A DNA stretch of 10,428 nt from Pseudomonadota bacterium (GTDB lineage: Bacteria > Myxococcota > Myxococcia > Myxococcales > Anaeromyxobacteraceae). Position 1 is the stretch's first letter. Each line of letters begins with the position of its first letter. The notes beneath the pieces are model-generated. The model did not search any database. It was not told the origin of the DNA and worked only from the letters and a program-made list of their open reading frames with translations. This document shows positions 1 through 6,644 of this stretch, piece by piece. The position numbers and the translations under genes were made by a program. The stretch spans positions 1 through 10,428 of the forward strand of contig JAEYZK010000374.1 in assembly GCA_023428085.1 (NCBI GenBank). The letters are read 5' to 3'.

Positions 1-413
1 CTCCGCGCCCCCGGCTCCCCGCGCGCGAGGAGGCCCGCGGCTGCGCCCGCCGCGACCCCGGCGCCGAGGCCGGCGCCGAACCGACCGAAGGCGAGCCAGA
101 AGAAGCCGTGCGCGAGCGCCGAGGCGGCGGTCGCGATCCCGCAGAGCGCGAGGCCCGCGACGACGAGGAGCCGGGTCCGCGCTCCTCTCCGGGCCAGGAA
201 CGCCCCGGCCGGCAGCGCCGCGGCGTAGGCCCCGGCGAACGCGGACGCGAGGGTGCCGAGCGCCTGATCGGTGAGCCAGAGCTCCGCGCGCAGGCTCTCC
301 ACCGAGCCCGCCGCCGCGGCGCGGGCGAGGACCGTCGCCCCGATCGCGAGGGTGAGCGGCGCGGCGCCGCGGGCCGGCGCCGGCGCGGTGGAGCGGTCGC
401 GGGAGTGGGTCAC
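1..413 (-). CDS. MFS-type transporter, N-terminal part (cut by window edge)
   Basis: A polytopic inner-membrane protein of which 137 codons are visible; the rest lies beyond base 1. After a polar leader rich in Ala and Pro (residues 2-19) come hydrophobic stretches at about 20-38 (weak), 50-72, 82-100 and 104-130. The turn after the second stretch (residues 70-79, G-A-F-L-A-R-R-G-A-R) resembles the degenerate MFS motif A between helices 2 and 3. The next segment has the Gly/Ala-rich R-F-G-A-G-L-G-A-G pattern common in helix 4 of this superfamily. I chose the GTG start at 413 because hydrophobic coding begins soon after it, no ATG lies nearby, and a TAGTCT hexamer sits 8 bases upstream. Substrate cannot be told. 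It is divergent from the ABC-F gene. The family call is by pattern only, and another multi-helix transporter family is possible. Confidence 0.7.
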   Translation of the reverse strand, partial: MTHSRDRSTAPAPARGAAPLTLAIGATVLARAAAAGSVESLRAELWLTDQALGTLASAFAGAYAAALPAGAFLARRGARTRLLVVAGLALCGIATAASALAHGFFWLAFGRFGAGLGAGVAAGAAAGLLARGEPGAR

Positions 414-421
414 CGGGCGGG

Positions 422-427
422 AGACTA
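422..427 (-). promoter_or_regulatory. candidate -10 element for the MFS gene
   Basis: Read on the minus strand this is TAGTCT, fitting TANNNT, with 8 bases between it and the GTG start at 413. There is no Shine-Dalgarno sequence between it and the start. A transcript beginning about 7 bases downstream would be leaderless or nearly so. No good -35 is visible. The call rests mainly on the same spacing recurring at other gene heads in this window. Confidence 0.35.
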
Positions 428-520
428 CCGTGGGCGCCTGGGAGGGTCGAGACCTGCGGCGCTCCGTGCCGGGTCGCCGCGCGCACCGCGTTGACGGTCG
501 CAAATCACACCGGCTTCCGC

Positions 521-526
521 TAAAAG
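521..526 (+). promoter_or_regulatory. A-rich element before the ABC-F gene: -10-like or weak ribosome site
   Basis: TAAAAG lies 9 bases before the ATG at 536, in the most AT-rich part of the divergent 414-535 gap. It could be a poor -10 element, since it lacks the final T, at the same spacing seen before the two kinase genes at 9383-9461. Alternatively, AAAAGG (522-527) could be a weak Shine-Dalgarno site. The sequence alone does not decide. The 122-base gap holds nothing else I can support. Confidence 0.25.
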
Positions 527-535
527 GCCGCTTCG

Positions 536-2134
536 ATGATCTCCGTCCAGAACGTCAGCAAGGCCTACGGCCCCAAGAAGCTCTTCGAGGACGTGGACGT
601 CGCCTTCGCCCCAGGGAACCGGTACGGCCTCACCGGCCCGAACGGCGCCGGCAAGACGACGTTCATGAAGATCCTGTCCGGGGACGAGGAGCCCGACTCG
701 GGGCAGATCCACAAGCCGAAGAAGCTCGGCATCCTGCGGCAGGACCACTTCCGGTACGAGGACAACCGCGTCCTCGACGTCGTCCTCATGGGGAACCAGC
801 TCCTCTGGGAGGCGATGAGCGAGAAGGAGCGGCTCCTCGCGAAGCCGGAGATCAACGACGCGGACGGGCACCGGCTCGCGGAGCTCGAGGGCGTCATCGG
901 CGAGGAGGACGGGTACTCGGCCGAGGCGGACGCGAGCGAGCTGCTCATGGGCCTCGGCATCGAGGAGCCCTGGCACGACCAGCCGATGCGGGCGCTCGCC
1001 GGCGGCTACAAGCTCCGCGTCCTGCTCGCGCAGGCGCTCTTCGGGAAGCCGCAGGGGCTGCTCCTCGACGAGCCCACGAACAACCTCGACATCGACTCGA
1101 TCCGCTGGCTCGAGAAGTTCCTGCACGCCTTCGAGGGCGTGCTCATCACCATCTCGCACGACCGCCACTTCCTGAACGCGATCTGCACGCACATCGCGGA
1201 CATCGACTACGAGACGATCATCCTCTACCCGGGCGGCTACGACGACATGGTCCGGCAGAAGGCGCAGGTCCGGTCGCGCGTCGAGTCGGAGAACGAGGAG
1301 AAGAAGAAGAAGATCTCCCAGCTCCAGGAGTTCGTGGCCCGGTTCCACGCCGGCACGCGCGCGTCGCAGGTGCAGAGCCGCATCCGCGCGATGCAGAAGC
1401 TCCGCCTCGAGGACCTGAAGCGGTCCAACATCGCCGCGCCCTTCATCAAGTTCGAGCTGAAGGCGCCCTCCGGGAAGCAGACCCTCGAGATCCAGGACAT
1501 CTCCAAGGCCTACGGCGGCAACGAGGTCGTCCAGCCGTTCAGCGCCCTCGTCACCCGCGGCGAGAGGATCTGCGTCATCGGCCGGAACGGCGTCGGCAAG
1601 AGCACGCTCGTGAAGATGATCGCGGGCGAGCTCCCGCCGGACCGCGGCCACGTGAAGTGGGGGCACCAGGCGCAGGTCGGCTACCTCCCGCAGGACCAGG
1701 CCGGCGTCATCCGCCCCGGGACGACCGCGTTCGGCTGGCTCCGCGAGCTGGAGGACAAGCTCCACAACGAGGAGATCTCGGGCCTCCTCGGGCGGATGCT
1801 CTTCTCGGGCGAGGAGCGGATGAAGCCGACGGCCACGCTGTCCGGCGGCGAGACGGTCCGCCTCCTCATGGCGAAGCTGATGCTGTTCAAGGACAACGTG
1901 CTCGTCCTCGACGAGCCCACGAACCACCTCGACCTCCAGTCGATCGCGGCGCTGTCCGAGGGGCTCCAGCGGTACGAGGGGACCGTCATCGTGGTGACGC
2001 ACGACCAGGAGCTCATCCGCGAGGTCGGGTCGCGCATCTGGTCCCTCCACCGCGGCGAGCCCGTGCTCGACTTCCCGGGGACGTTCGACGAGTTCATCGA
2101 GAAGCACCCGGACCTGGCCTCGGAGCACCACTGA
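536..2134 (+). CDS. ybiT: ABC-F family ATPase, YbiT type
   Basis: A cytosolic protein of two ABC nucleotide-binding domains with no membrane segments, which is the ABC-F pattern. Members bind the ribosomal E site and modulate translation by ATP-driven cycles; the role of YbiT itself is less well defined. NBD1 has Walker A GPNGAGKT (34-41), Walker B LLLDEP (175-180) and switch SHD (207-209). Its signature is the non-canonical L-A-G-G-Y-K (154-159). NBD2 has Walker A GRNGVGKS (349-356), signature LSGGE (435-439), Walker B LVLDEP (456-461) and switch THD (488-490). A charged linker rich in Lys, Glu and Arg (about 241-305) matches the ABC-F tRNA-interaction motif. The 532 residues match the roughly 530 of E. 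coli YbiT. So do phrases I recall from it, such as GNRYGL, DGYSAEA, KLRVLLAQALF and SHDRHFLN. It lacks features typical of antibiotic-resistance ABC-Fs. It appears to be a single-gene unit. The start has no close alternative. Confidence 0.95.
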   Translation: MISVQNVSKAYGPKKLFEDVDVAFAPGNRYGLTGPNGAGKTTFMKILSGDEEPDSGQIHKPKKLGILRQDHFRYEDNRVLDVVLMGNQLLWEAMSEKERLLAKPEINDADGHRLAELEGVIGEEDGYSAEADASELLMGLGIEEPWHDQPMRALAGGYKLRVLLAQALFGKPQGLLLDEPTNNLDIDSIRWLEKFLHAFEGVLITISHDRHFLNAICTHIADIDYETIILYPGGYDDMVRQKAQVRSRVESENEEKKKKISQLQEFVARFHAGTRASQVQSRIRAMQKLRLEDLKRSNIAAPFIKFELKAPSGKQTLEIQDISKAYGGNEVVQPFSALVTRGERICVIGRNGVGKSTLVKMIAGELPPDRGHVKWGHQAQVGYLPQDQAGVIRPGTTAFGWLRELEDKLHNEEISGLLGRMLFSGEERMKPTATLSGGETVRLLMAKLMLFKDNVLVLDEPTNHLDLQSIAALSEGLQRYEGTVIVVTHDQELIREVGSRIWSLHRGEPVLDFPGTFDEFIEKHPDLASEHH

Positions 2135-2162
2135 GCCGGGGGCTGCGCCCCCCCCGCGGCTC
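2133..2162. terminator. GC-rich hairpin between convergent genes, possible terminator
   Basis: The sequence folds as an inner stem GGGGGC (2138-2143) with GCCCCC (2147-2152) around a TGC loop. An outer stem pairs GAGCC (2133-2137) with GGCTC (2158-2162), with a five-base bulge on one side. It begins within the stop codon of the ABC-F gene and lies past the 3' end of the minus-strand operon, so it could serve both. Neither strand has a T-run, so it is not a canonical intrinsic terminator. It may block readthrough or protect 3' ends. Confidence 0.45.
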
Positions 2163-2177
2163 CGGGCTGCGTCGCCT

Positions 2178-2234
2178 CTACCGCGCCGGCGCCCGCCACA
2201 GCTCCGGCCGGCTCCGCGCATCCGGGGGAGTCAT
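2178..2234 (-). pseudogene. likely relic of a kelch-gene C-terminus (18 codons)
   Basis: Just after FHA-kinase 1, an 18-codon frame reads MTPPDARSRPELWRAPAR and ends in TAG. Kelch B ends in PDNAESRAELWRAPSQ and kelch A in ADGAPELWRPPEP. The shared ELWR-x-P ending, the preceding PD...SR, the shared strand and the position beside a stop codon suggest the tail of a third kelch paralogue whose body was deleted. In the intact proteins this tail matches the strand motif 'ELxDP' that recurs between blades, so it would close the propeller. Its ATG (2234-2232) overlaps the kinase stop codon as ATGA, so translation as a short peptide is formally possible. The match is short and could be chance, but position and motif together make a relic the better reading. 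Confidence 0.5.
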
Positions 2235-3475
2235 GTCTCGTCCCCGCGCTCCCCATCCTCGGCCGGGCCGGGCCGCGCCCGGTCGCGCTGCGCCGCGAGG
2301 AGCCCCGCGAGCCAGGCGCTCCCGTCGGGAGGGCGGCCGGCGGGATCCTCGGAGAGCGCGCGCCGGAGCAGCTCGTCGAGGCTCGGCGGCGCGCCGGGCA
2401 GCGGCGACGGCGCGCGGAGCCGCGGGTCGTCGAGCCCGGGGCCGAGCCACGCCTCGCGCAGCACCAGCGCCGCCGCGAAGACGTCCACGCGCGCGTCGGG
2501 CGCGGAGCGCCCGAACTGCTCGGGCGCCATGTACCGCGGGGTCCCGCCGGGCAGCTGCCGCGACGCGCCGAGCACGTGGGCGAGGCCGAAGTCGAGGACC
2601 TTGGCCCAGCCCTCCCCGGTGAGGAAGACGTTCGAGGGCTTGACGTCGCGGTGGACCACCCCCGCCTCGTGCGCGTGCGCGAGCGCGCGGGCCACCTCCA
2701 CCGCGATCTCGAGCGCGCGGTCGGGCGCGAGCGCCCCGCGCGCGAGCCGCACCTCGAGCCCCTCGCCCCGGAGCAGCTCGTAGATGACGTAGGGGCCCCC
2801 GGCCCAGCTCCCGGCGTCGAGGAGCCGGACGATGTGCGGGTGCGACAGCTGCGCCGCCGCCTCCGCCTCCCGCTCGAGGAACTCCGTGCCGAGCCCCGCC
2901 TCGAGCGCGCTCAGCGGGCGAAGCGCCTTGAACGCGACCGACCGCCCGAGCTTCCCGTCGCGGGCCTCGAAGACGACGCCGAACCCGCCGCGGCCCAGCT
3001 CCCGCACGAGCTCGAACCGGCCGATCGCGAGCCCGGGGTGGAGGGGCGCCGCCCACGCGTCGTCGCGCGGCGCGTCCGGGGCGCGGGCCATCTCGCGCAG
3101 GATGCCGGAGACCGTCCCAGGACGGATCGCGGCGAGCGAGGCGCCGGGCAGGGTGCCGCGCTCGAACGTGAGCCGGACGGGGCCGATCTCGAGCGCGGCC
3201 CCGGCATCGAGCCGCACCGGCGCGTTCGCCGCGAGCCGCCGCCCGCCCGCGACCGTCCCGCCCTCCGCGCCGAGATCCGTGTACCAGACCTCCCGCTCGT
3301 CGAACTGGACGAGGCCGTGCCGCTCCCCGACCTCGGGCGCTTCGAGGAGCAGCTCGCTGCGGAGATCGCGCCCGATCCGCACGGGCGAGCGCAGGTAGGC
3401 GTGGCGGGTGACCCCGACCGGATCGCGGACCACGACGACGAGCGCGCGCGGGTAGCCGGGCACGGGGGGGGTCAT
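2231..3475 (-). CDS. FHA-domain Ser/Thr protein kinase 1 (FHA degenerate)
   Basis: A soluble cytosolic Hanks-type kinase with an N-terminal FHA fold (about 10-106), a linker (107-151) and a kinase domain (about 152-394). Catalytic parts are complete: Gly loop GRGGFG (161-166), ATP-anchoring Lys183 in VAFK, helix-C Glu203, catalytic loop HRDVKPSN (275-282, Asp277), DFG (295-297), activation segment GGTPRYMAPEQ and Arg381. The FHA keeps Gly35-Arg36 and His53. However, the Ser of the S-x-x-H motif is Gly50, and the usual S-R-N-G loop reads A70-E-G-G, so phosphothreonine binding is probably lost. There is no membrane segment or PASTA repeat. The gene starts 3 bases after kelch A ends, with GGAG 9 bases upstream, so it is probably the last intact gene of the operon. 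It is clearly paralogous to kinase 2 over its whole length. A run of eight C follows the start codon. Substrates are unknown. Confidence 0.93.
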   Translation of the reverse strand: MTPPVPGYPRALVVVVRDPVGVTRHAYLRSPVRIGRDLRSELLLEAPEVGERHGLVQFDEREVWYTDLGAEGGTVAGGRRLAANAPVRLDAGAALEIGPVRLTFERGTLPGASLAAIRPGTVSGILREMARAPDAPRDDAWAAPLHPGLAIGRFELVRELGRGGFGVVFEARDGKLGRSVAFKALRPLSALEAGLGTEFLEREAEAAAQLSHPHIVRLLDAGSWAGGPYVIYELLRGEGLEVRLARGALAPDRALEIAVEVARALAHAHEAGVVHRDVKPSNVFLTGEGWAKVLDFGLAHVLGASRQLPGGTPRYMAPEQFGRSAPDARVDVFAAALVLREAWLGPGLDDPRLRAPSPLPGAPPSLDELLRRALSEDPAGRPPDGSAWLAGLLAAQRDRARPGPAEDGERGDET

Positions 3476-3478
3476 CCG

Positions 3479-4981
3479 TCAGGGCTCCGGCGGGCGCCAG
3501 AGCTCGGGCGCGCCGTCCGCGTCGCGCACCCCGCCCACCGCCCAGACGCTTCCGCCGGCGAGGCGGGTGACGGTGTGCATGAAGAGCGGCTGCTGGAGCG
3601 CGCCCGCGATCGACCACGCGCCGGTCGCGGGATCGAAGGTCTCGACGAGCTCCGTGAACAGGAACGGGTCTTCGTCGGGACGGTTGAGCGCGCCGCCGGC
3701 GACGAGCACGTCCCCGCCCGGCAGGATCACGGCCGCGGAGCCGACGTACGCGTGGACGACGTGCAGCTCGCCGGCCCGCGTCCACGCGTCCTGCCAGGGG
3801 TCGTAGAGCTCCGCGCTGCGGAGACCGAGCGACGCCTCCGGGTCCCAGCCGCCGAACACGAGCACGCGGCCGTCCGGGAGGGCGGCGATCCCGTGATGGA
3901 CGCGCGGCTGCCCGCGCGACGCGGCCGGGGTCCAGCGCTCGCCCTCCGGATCGAAGAGCTCCGCGCCGATGGCCCTGCTCCCGGGCGTCCAGGTGACCGC
4001 GAGCACCCGCCCGCTGCCGTCCTCGAGGAGCACCGCCGCGACCTCGGCCGGCGTGCTCGCCTCCGGGGCGACGCCGTGGAGCGCGCCCGTCTCGGCCGTC
4101 GTGCCCGACGCCGGGTCGAAGATCTCGCAGCTCTGCGTGGCGACGGTCTTCCCGTCCACGACGCGGTACCCGCCGACGAGGAGCACGCGCCCGTCGAGGA
4201 GCCGCACCGCCGCGTGCCACGCGCGGGCGCCCGCGAGCGGCCCCCCCGAGGTCACCCGGTCCTCGCGCGGGTCCCAGAGCTCCCATGTCTCGCGCGGCGA
4301 AGGGAGCCGCTGCTGCTGGCTCTCGCCGCCCGCGAAGAACACCCGCCCGTCCGCGAGCAAGGTCGCGGTGTGGTTGTACCGCGGCTGCTGCAGCGTCCCC
4401 GCGTCCGACCACGACCGGCCGCCGGCCTCCAGGCGCTCGACGCGGGGCTCTCCCGCGAAGCCACCCGCCGCAACGGCGCCGCCGTCGAGGAGCGGCGTGG
4501 TCGTGTGTCCCCAGCGGCTCGCGGCGGTGCGCTGCGGCGGGCCGGAGCGCCAGGTCTGCGGATGCGGGCGGATCGCGAGCTCGACCGCCACGGCGGCGGG
4601 GGTGTTCGCGGCGCCCGCCCAGCGGACCTGCACGAGGGCCCGGTACGTCCCCGCCGCGAGCAGCCCGGGCTGCGCCGCCACGCGGAGCGCGCCCCCGGAG
4701 GCGTCCGGCGTGAGCGCGGGGGCGAGCCAGCCGGCGCCGGTCTCGTACTGCACCGTCGCGGTGGGTGCCCCCGGGAGCGGCGCGGAGGACGTGACGATCA
4801 CCTGCGCCGACTCCGGCGAGACCGACGACGGCACGTAGGCGTCCATCTCGAACGAGAGCGCACGCACCGAGAGCTGGATCGTGGGGCGATCGCCGGGGAG
4901 GGGCGACGGCCTCCCGCCGCCGCAGGCGGCGATGACGACGGCGAGGCAGGAGGCCAGGGCGGGTGAACGGCCGATCGGCAT
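3479..4981 (-). CDS. Kelch-repeat lipoprotein A
   Basis: A secreted lipoprotein of 500 residues. The signal peptide ends in a lipobox I-A-A-C with Cys20 as the acylated residue. It is followed by a flexible G-G-G-R-P-S-P-L-P-G-D-R-P linker. Gly after the Cys, rather than Asp, fits outer-membrane sorting in Gram-negatives. Residues about 34-138 form an Ig-like domain of BACON type (L-S-V, G-W-L, G-L-L-A-A-G-T-Y patterns). Seven kelch-like repeats follow, starting near 158, 203, 255, 312, 362, 411 and 468, each of the form H-x-A-x-x-L-x-D-G-R-V-x-x-x-G-G, with 'ELxDP' strands between them. This suggests a beta-propeller closed by the C-terminal ELWR. Repeat 4 lacks the Gly-Gly pair. There is no catalytic motif I can point to, so ligand binding or scaffolding is likelier than catalysis. 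Start: ATG 8 bases after GGGGAGG. It is paralogous to kelch B 18 bases upstream. Confidence 0.9.
   Translation of the reverse strand: MPIGRSPALASCLAVVIAACGGGRPSPLPGDRPTIQLSVRALSFEMDAYVPSSVSPESAQVIVTSSAPLPGAPTATVQYETGAGWLAPALTPDASGGALRVAAQPGLLAAGTYRALVQVRWAGAANTPAAVAVELAIRPHPQTWRSGPPQRTAASRWGHTTTPLLDGGAVAAGGFAGEPRVERLEAGGRSWSDAGTLQQPRYNHTATLLADGRVFFAGGESQQQRLPSPRETWELWDPREDRVTSGGPLAGARAWHAAVRLLDGRVLLVGGYRVVDGKTVATQSCEIFDPASGTTAETGALHGVAPEASTPAEVAAVLLEDGSGRVLAVTWTPGSRAIGAELFDPEGERWTPAASRGQPRVHHGIAALPDGRVLVFGGWDPEASLGLRSAELYDPWQDAWTRAGELHVVHAYVGSAAVILPGGDVLVAGGALNRPDEDPFLFTELVETFDPATGAWSIAGALQQPLFMHTVTRLAGGSVWAVGGVRDADGAPELWRPPEP
3485..3488 (-). promoter_or_regulatory. Shine-Dalgarno site of FHA-kinase 1
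   Basis: GGAG on the minus strand lies inside the last codons of kelch A, 9 bases before the kinase ATG at 3475. It supports that start and suggests coupled translation, since the upstream stop and this start are only 3 bases apart. Confidence 0.6.
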
Positions 4982-4989
4982 CGCGTGAT

Positions 4990-4996
4990 CCTCCCC
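4990..4996 (-). promoter_or_regulatory. Shine-Dalgarno site of kelch A
   Basis: GGGGAGG on the minus strand sits 8 bases before the ATG at 4981, in the 18-base gap after the kelch B stop codon. It is the strongest ribosome site in the window and fixes the kelch A start. Confidence 0.8.
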
Positions 4997-4999
4997 GCC

Positions 5000-6613
5000 T
5001 CACTGCGAGGGCGCACGCCAGAGCTCGGCGCGGGACTCCGCGTTGTCCGGCCACCCGCCCGTGGCGAGCACGGCGCCGTCCTCGAGGAGGGTCGCCGTGT
5101 GGAAGCCGCGGCTCGTCGTCAGGGACCCGGTGAGCGTCCACGTCCGCGTCGCGGGGTCGAAGACCTCGACCATCGCGGAGAGGCCCAGGAGGATCGTGAA
5201 CGCGCCGCCGGCGAGGACCACCTTCCCGTCGGGCAGGACGACGGCCTGGTCGCGGATCATGAAGCGCGGCGCGCGGAGCGGCCCGGCCGCGGACCACCGG
5301 CCCGTCGCGGGGTCGAAGACGTCGGAGTTCGCGAGGTAGCGGAGCCCGTCGAAGGGCGCCTCGGGATCTACCACCTCGTCGGCGTCCAGGCCGCCGAAGA
5401 CGAGGGCCTTCCCGTCGGGCAGCGGCGCGAGGCCGCTCAGGACGCTCCGCCGGGGCCGCGGCGCGACGGGCGTCCACGTGCCCGCAGCCGGGTCGAAGAG
5501 CTCGGCCCCGGTCTCGTCCCCGCTGGTCGCCCCGGGGGGCGGAGGCGCCTGGTTCAGGACCAGCACCCGCCCGTCGGTGAGCCGGACCGCGGCGGTCGTC
5601 TCGGCGGCGTCCCCGTGGAGGGAGCCCACCGGCTTCATGGGCTCCGCGGGATCCGTGGGATCGAACACCTCGCAGGTCCGGGTGCCGCCGAGGGGGCCGT
5701 CCTCGCGGTTCCAGCCGCCGACGAGCAGCACCCGGCCGTCTTCGAGGAGCACGGCGGCGTGGTCGTACCTCGGGTGAAGGAGCGCGCCCTCGTCCACGAT
5801 CCGGTCCTCCAGGGGATCGTAGAGCTCCCAGGTCGCGTCGGGCGGCGCGTGCGGCGCGGCCGCGTTCTGGCCGCCGGCGATGAAGACCCGGCCGTCGGGG
5901 AGACGGGTCGCGGTGTGCTCCTCCCGCGCGCGCCGCAGGGCGGCGGTCTGGGTCCAGATCCCCGTCACGGGATCCATCCGCTCGATCGAGTCGAGCACGG
6001 CCGCCGGCTCCTCCGGCTGCGCCCTCGAGAGGTCCCGCCCGCCCACGATGAGCGCGCCGCGGTCCTCGAGCGCGGTCGTCGTGTGGGACGCCCGGTAGCG
6101 CTGCACGACCGGCTGCCCGAGCTCCCAGACCTGTGCGTGGGGCCGGACGACGAGCTCGATGTCCACGGTCGCCGGCGAGTTCACGGCGCCTTCCCACTCG
6201 ACGATCACATGGGCGCGGTAGGTCCCCCCGCCGAGCGCCTGGGCCATGCCGCCGAGCGAGGCGCCGGCGATCCCGACCTCGAGGGTGCGGGCATCGCGCA
6301 GGCCCAGCGCCAGCCACTGGTCGCCCTCGAGGTACTGGAACGCGAAGGTCGGCGCGCCCCGCGGATCGGGCTTCGCCCCGGAGTTCATGACCTTCACCTC
6401 CCCGAGCGCGAGCGGGATCGAGCCTTCCTCGAAGGCCCGCATCTCGTACGAGAAGCGGGTCTGCGAGAGCTGGAGCACCGGCCGGTCTCCGGGCATCGGG
6501 TCCGGGCGCCCCCCGCCCCCGCAGGCGGCCGCGACCCCCACGGCCGCCAGCGCGAGCGCGCACCGCCGCGCGGGTCGCGGGCGTCGGTCCGGAGGCAAGG
6601 TCGGTTCGGTCAT
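5000..6613 (-). CDS. Kelch-repeat lipoprotein B
   Basis: A secreted lipoprotein of 537 residues, paralogous to kelch A. An Arg-rich n-region (10-17) and a hydrophobic core lead to Cys31 in A-A-A-C. The lipobox is slightly weak, with Ala at -3. Next come G-G-G-G-R-P-D-P-M-P-G-D-R-P, nearly the same linker as in kelch A, and an Ig/BACON-like domain (about 46-157). Seven kelch-like repeats start near residues 176, 232, 284, 337, 392, 452 and 504. As in kelch A, repeat 4 lacks Gly-Gly (it reads V-L-N-Q-A). The protein ends in A-E-L-W-R-A-P-S-Q, which probably closes the propeller. It sits between the TPR/PEGA gene (31 bases away) and kelch A (18 bases). GGAGAA precedes the ATG. A shared role in binding an extracellular or surface ligand is inferred; nothing shows the ligand. 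Confidence 0.9.
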   Translation of the reverse strand: MTEPTLPPDRRPRPARRCALALAAVGVAAACGGGGRPDPMPGDRPVLQLSQTRFSYEMRAFEEGSIPLALGEVKVMNSGAKPDPRGAPTFAFQYLEGDQWLALGLRDARTLEVGIAGASLGGMAQALGGGTYRAHVIVEWEGAVNSPATVDIELVVRPHAQVWELGQPVVQRYRASHTTTALEDRGALIVGGRDLSRAQPEEPAAVLDSIERMDPVTGIWTQTAALRRAREEHTATRLPDGRVFIAGGQNAAAPHAPPDATWELYDPLEDRIVDEGALLHPRYDHAAVLLEDGRVLLVGGWNREDGPLGGTRTCEVFDPTDPAEPMKPVGSLHGDAAETTAAVRLTDGRVLVLNQAPPPPGATSGDETGAELFDPAAGTWTPVAPRPRRSVLSGLAPLPDGKALVFGGLDADEVVDPEAPFDGLRYLANSDVFDPATGRWSAAGPLRAPRFMIRDQAVVLPDGKVVLAGGAFTILLGLSAMVEVFDPATRTWTLTGSLTTSRGFHTATLLEDGAVLATGGWPDNAESRAELWRAPSQ

Positions 6614-6617
6614 CCAG

Positions 6618-6623
6618 TTCTCC
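6618..6623 (-). promoter_or_regulatory. Shine-Dalgarno site of kelch B
   Basis: GGAGAA on the minus strand lies 4 bases before the ATG at 6613, with its GGAG core 6 bases away, in the 31-base gap after the TPR/PEGA gene. It supports this start over internal ones. Confidence 0.6.
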
Positions 6624-6644
6624 GTGTCGCGACGGCGACGCGCG

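Noticed and set aside
491..496. TTGACG as a -35 element for the ABC-F gene
   Set aside because: The only -10-like word downstream (521-526) is 24 bases away, too far for a normal promoter, and nothing suitable lies at 16-18 bases.
425..2221. Long open frame on the minus strand opposite the ABC-F gene
   Set aside because: Its translation is a repetitive string of Leu, Arg, Asp, Glu and Val with no domain, and the opposite strand encodes a full ABC-F protein. Long antisense frames are expected at this GC content.
2178..6563. 1461-codon minus-strand frame running through the kelch and kinase genes
   Set aside because: It is an Arg/Gly/Ala-rich shifted frame of genuine genes on the same strand. 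Only its last 18 codons, past the kinase 1 stop, carry a meaningful pattern and are reported separately.
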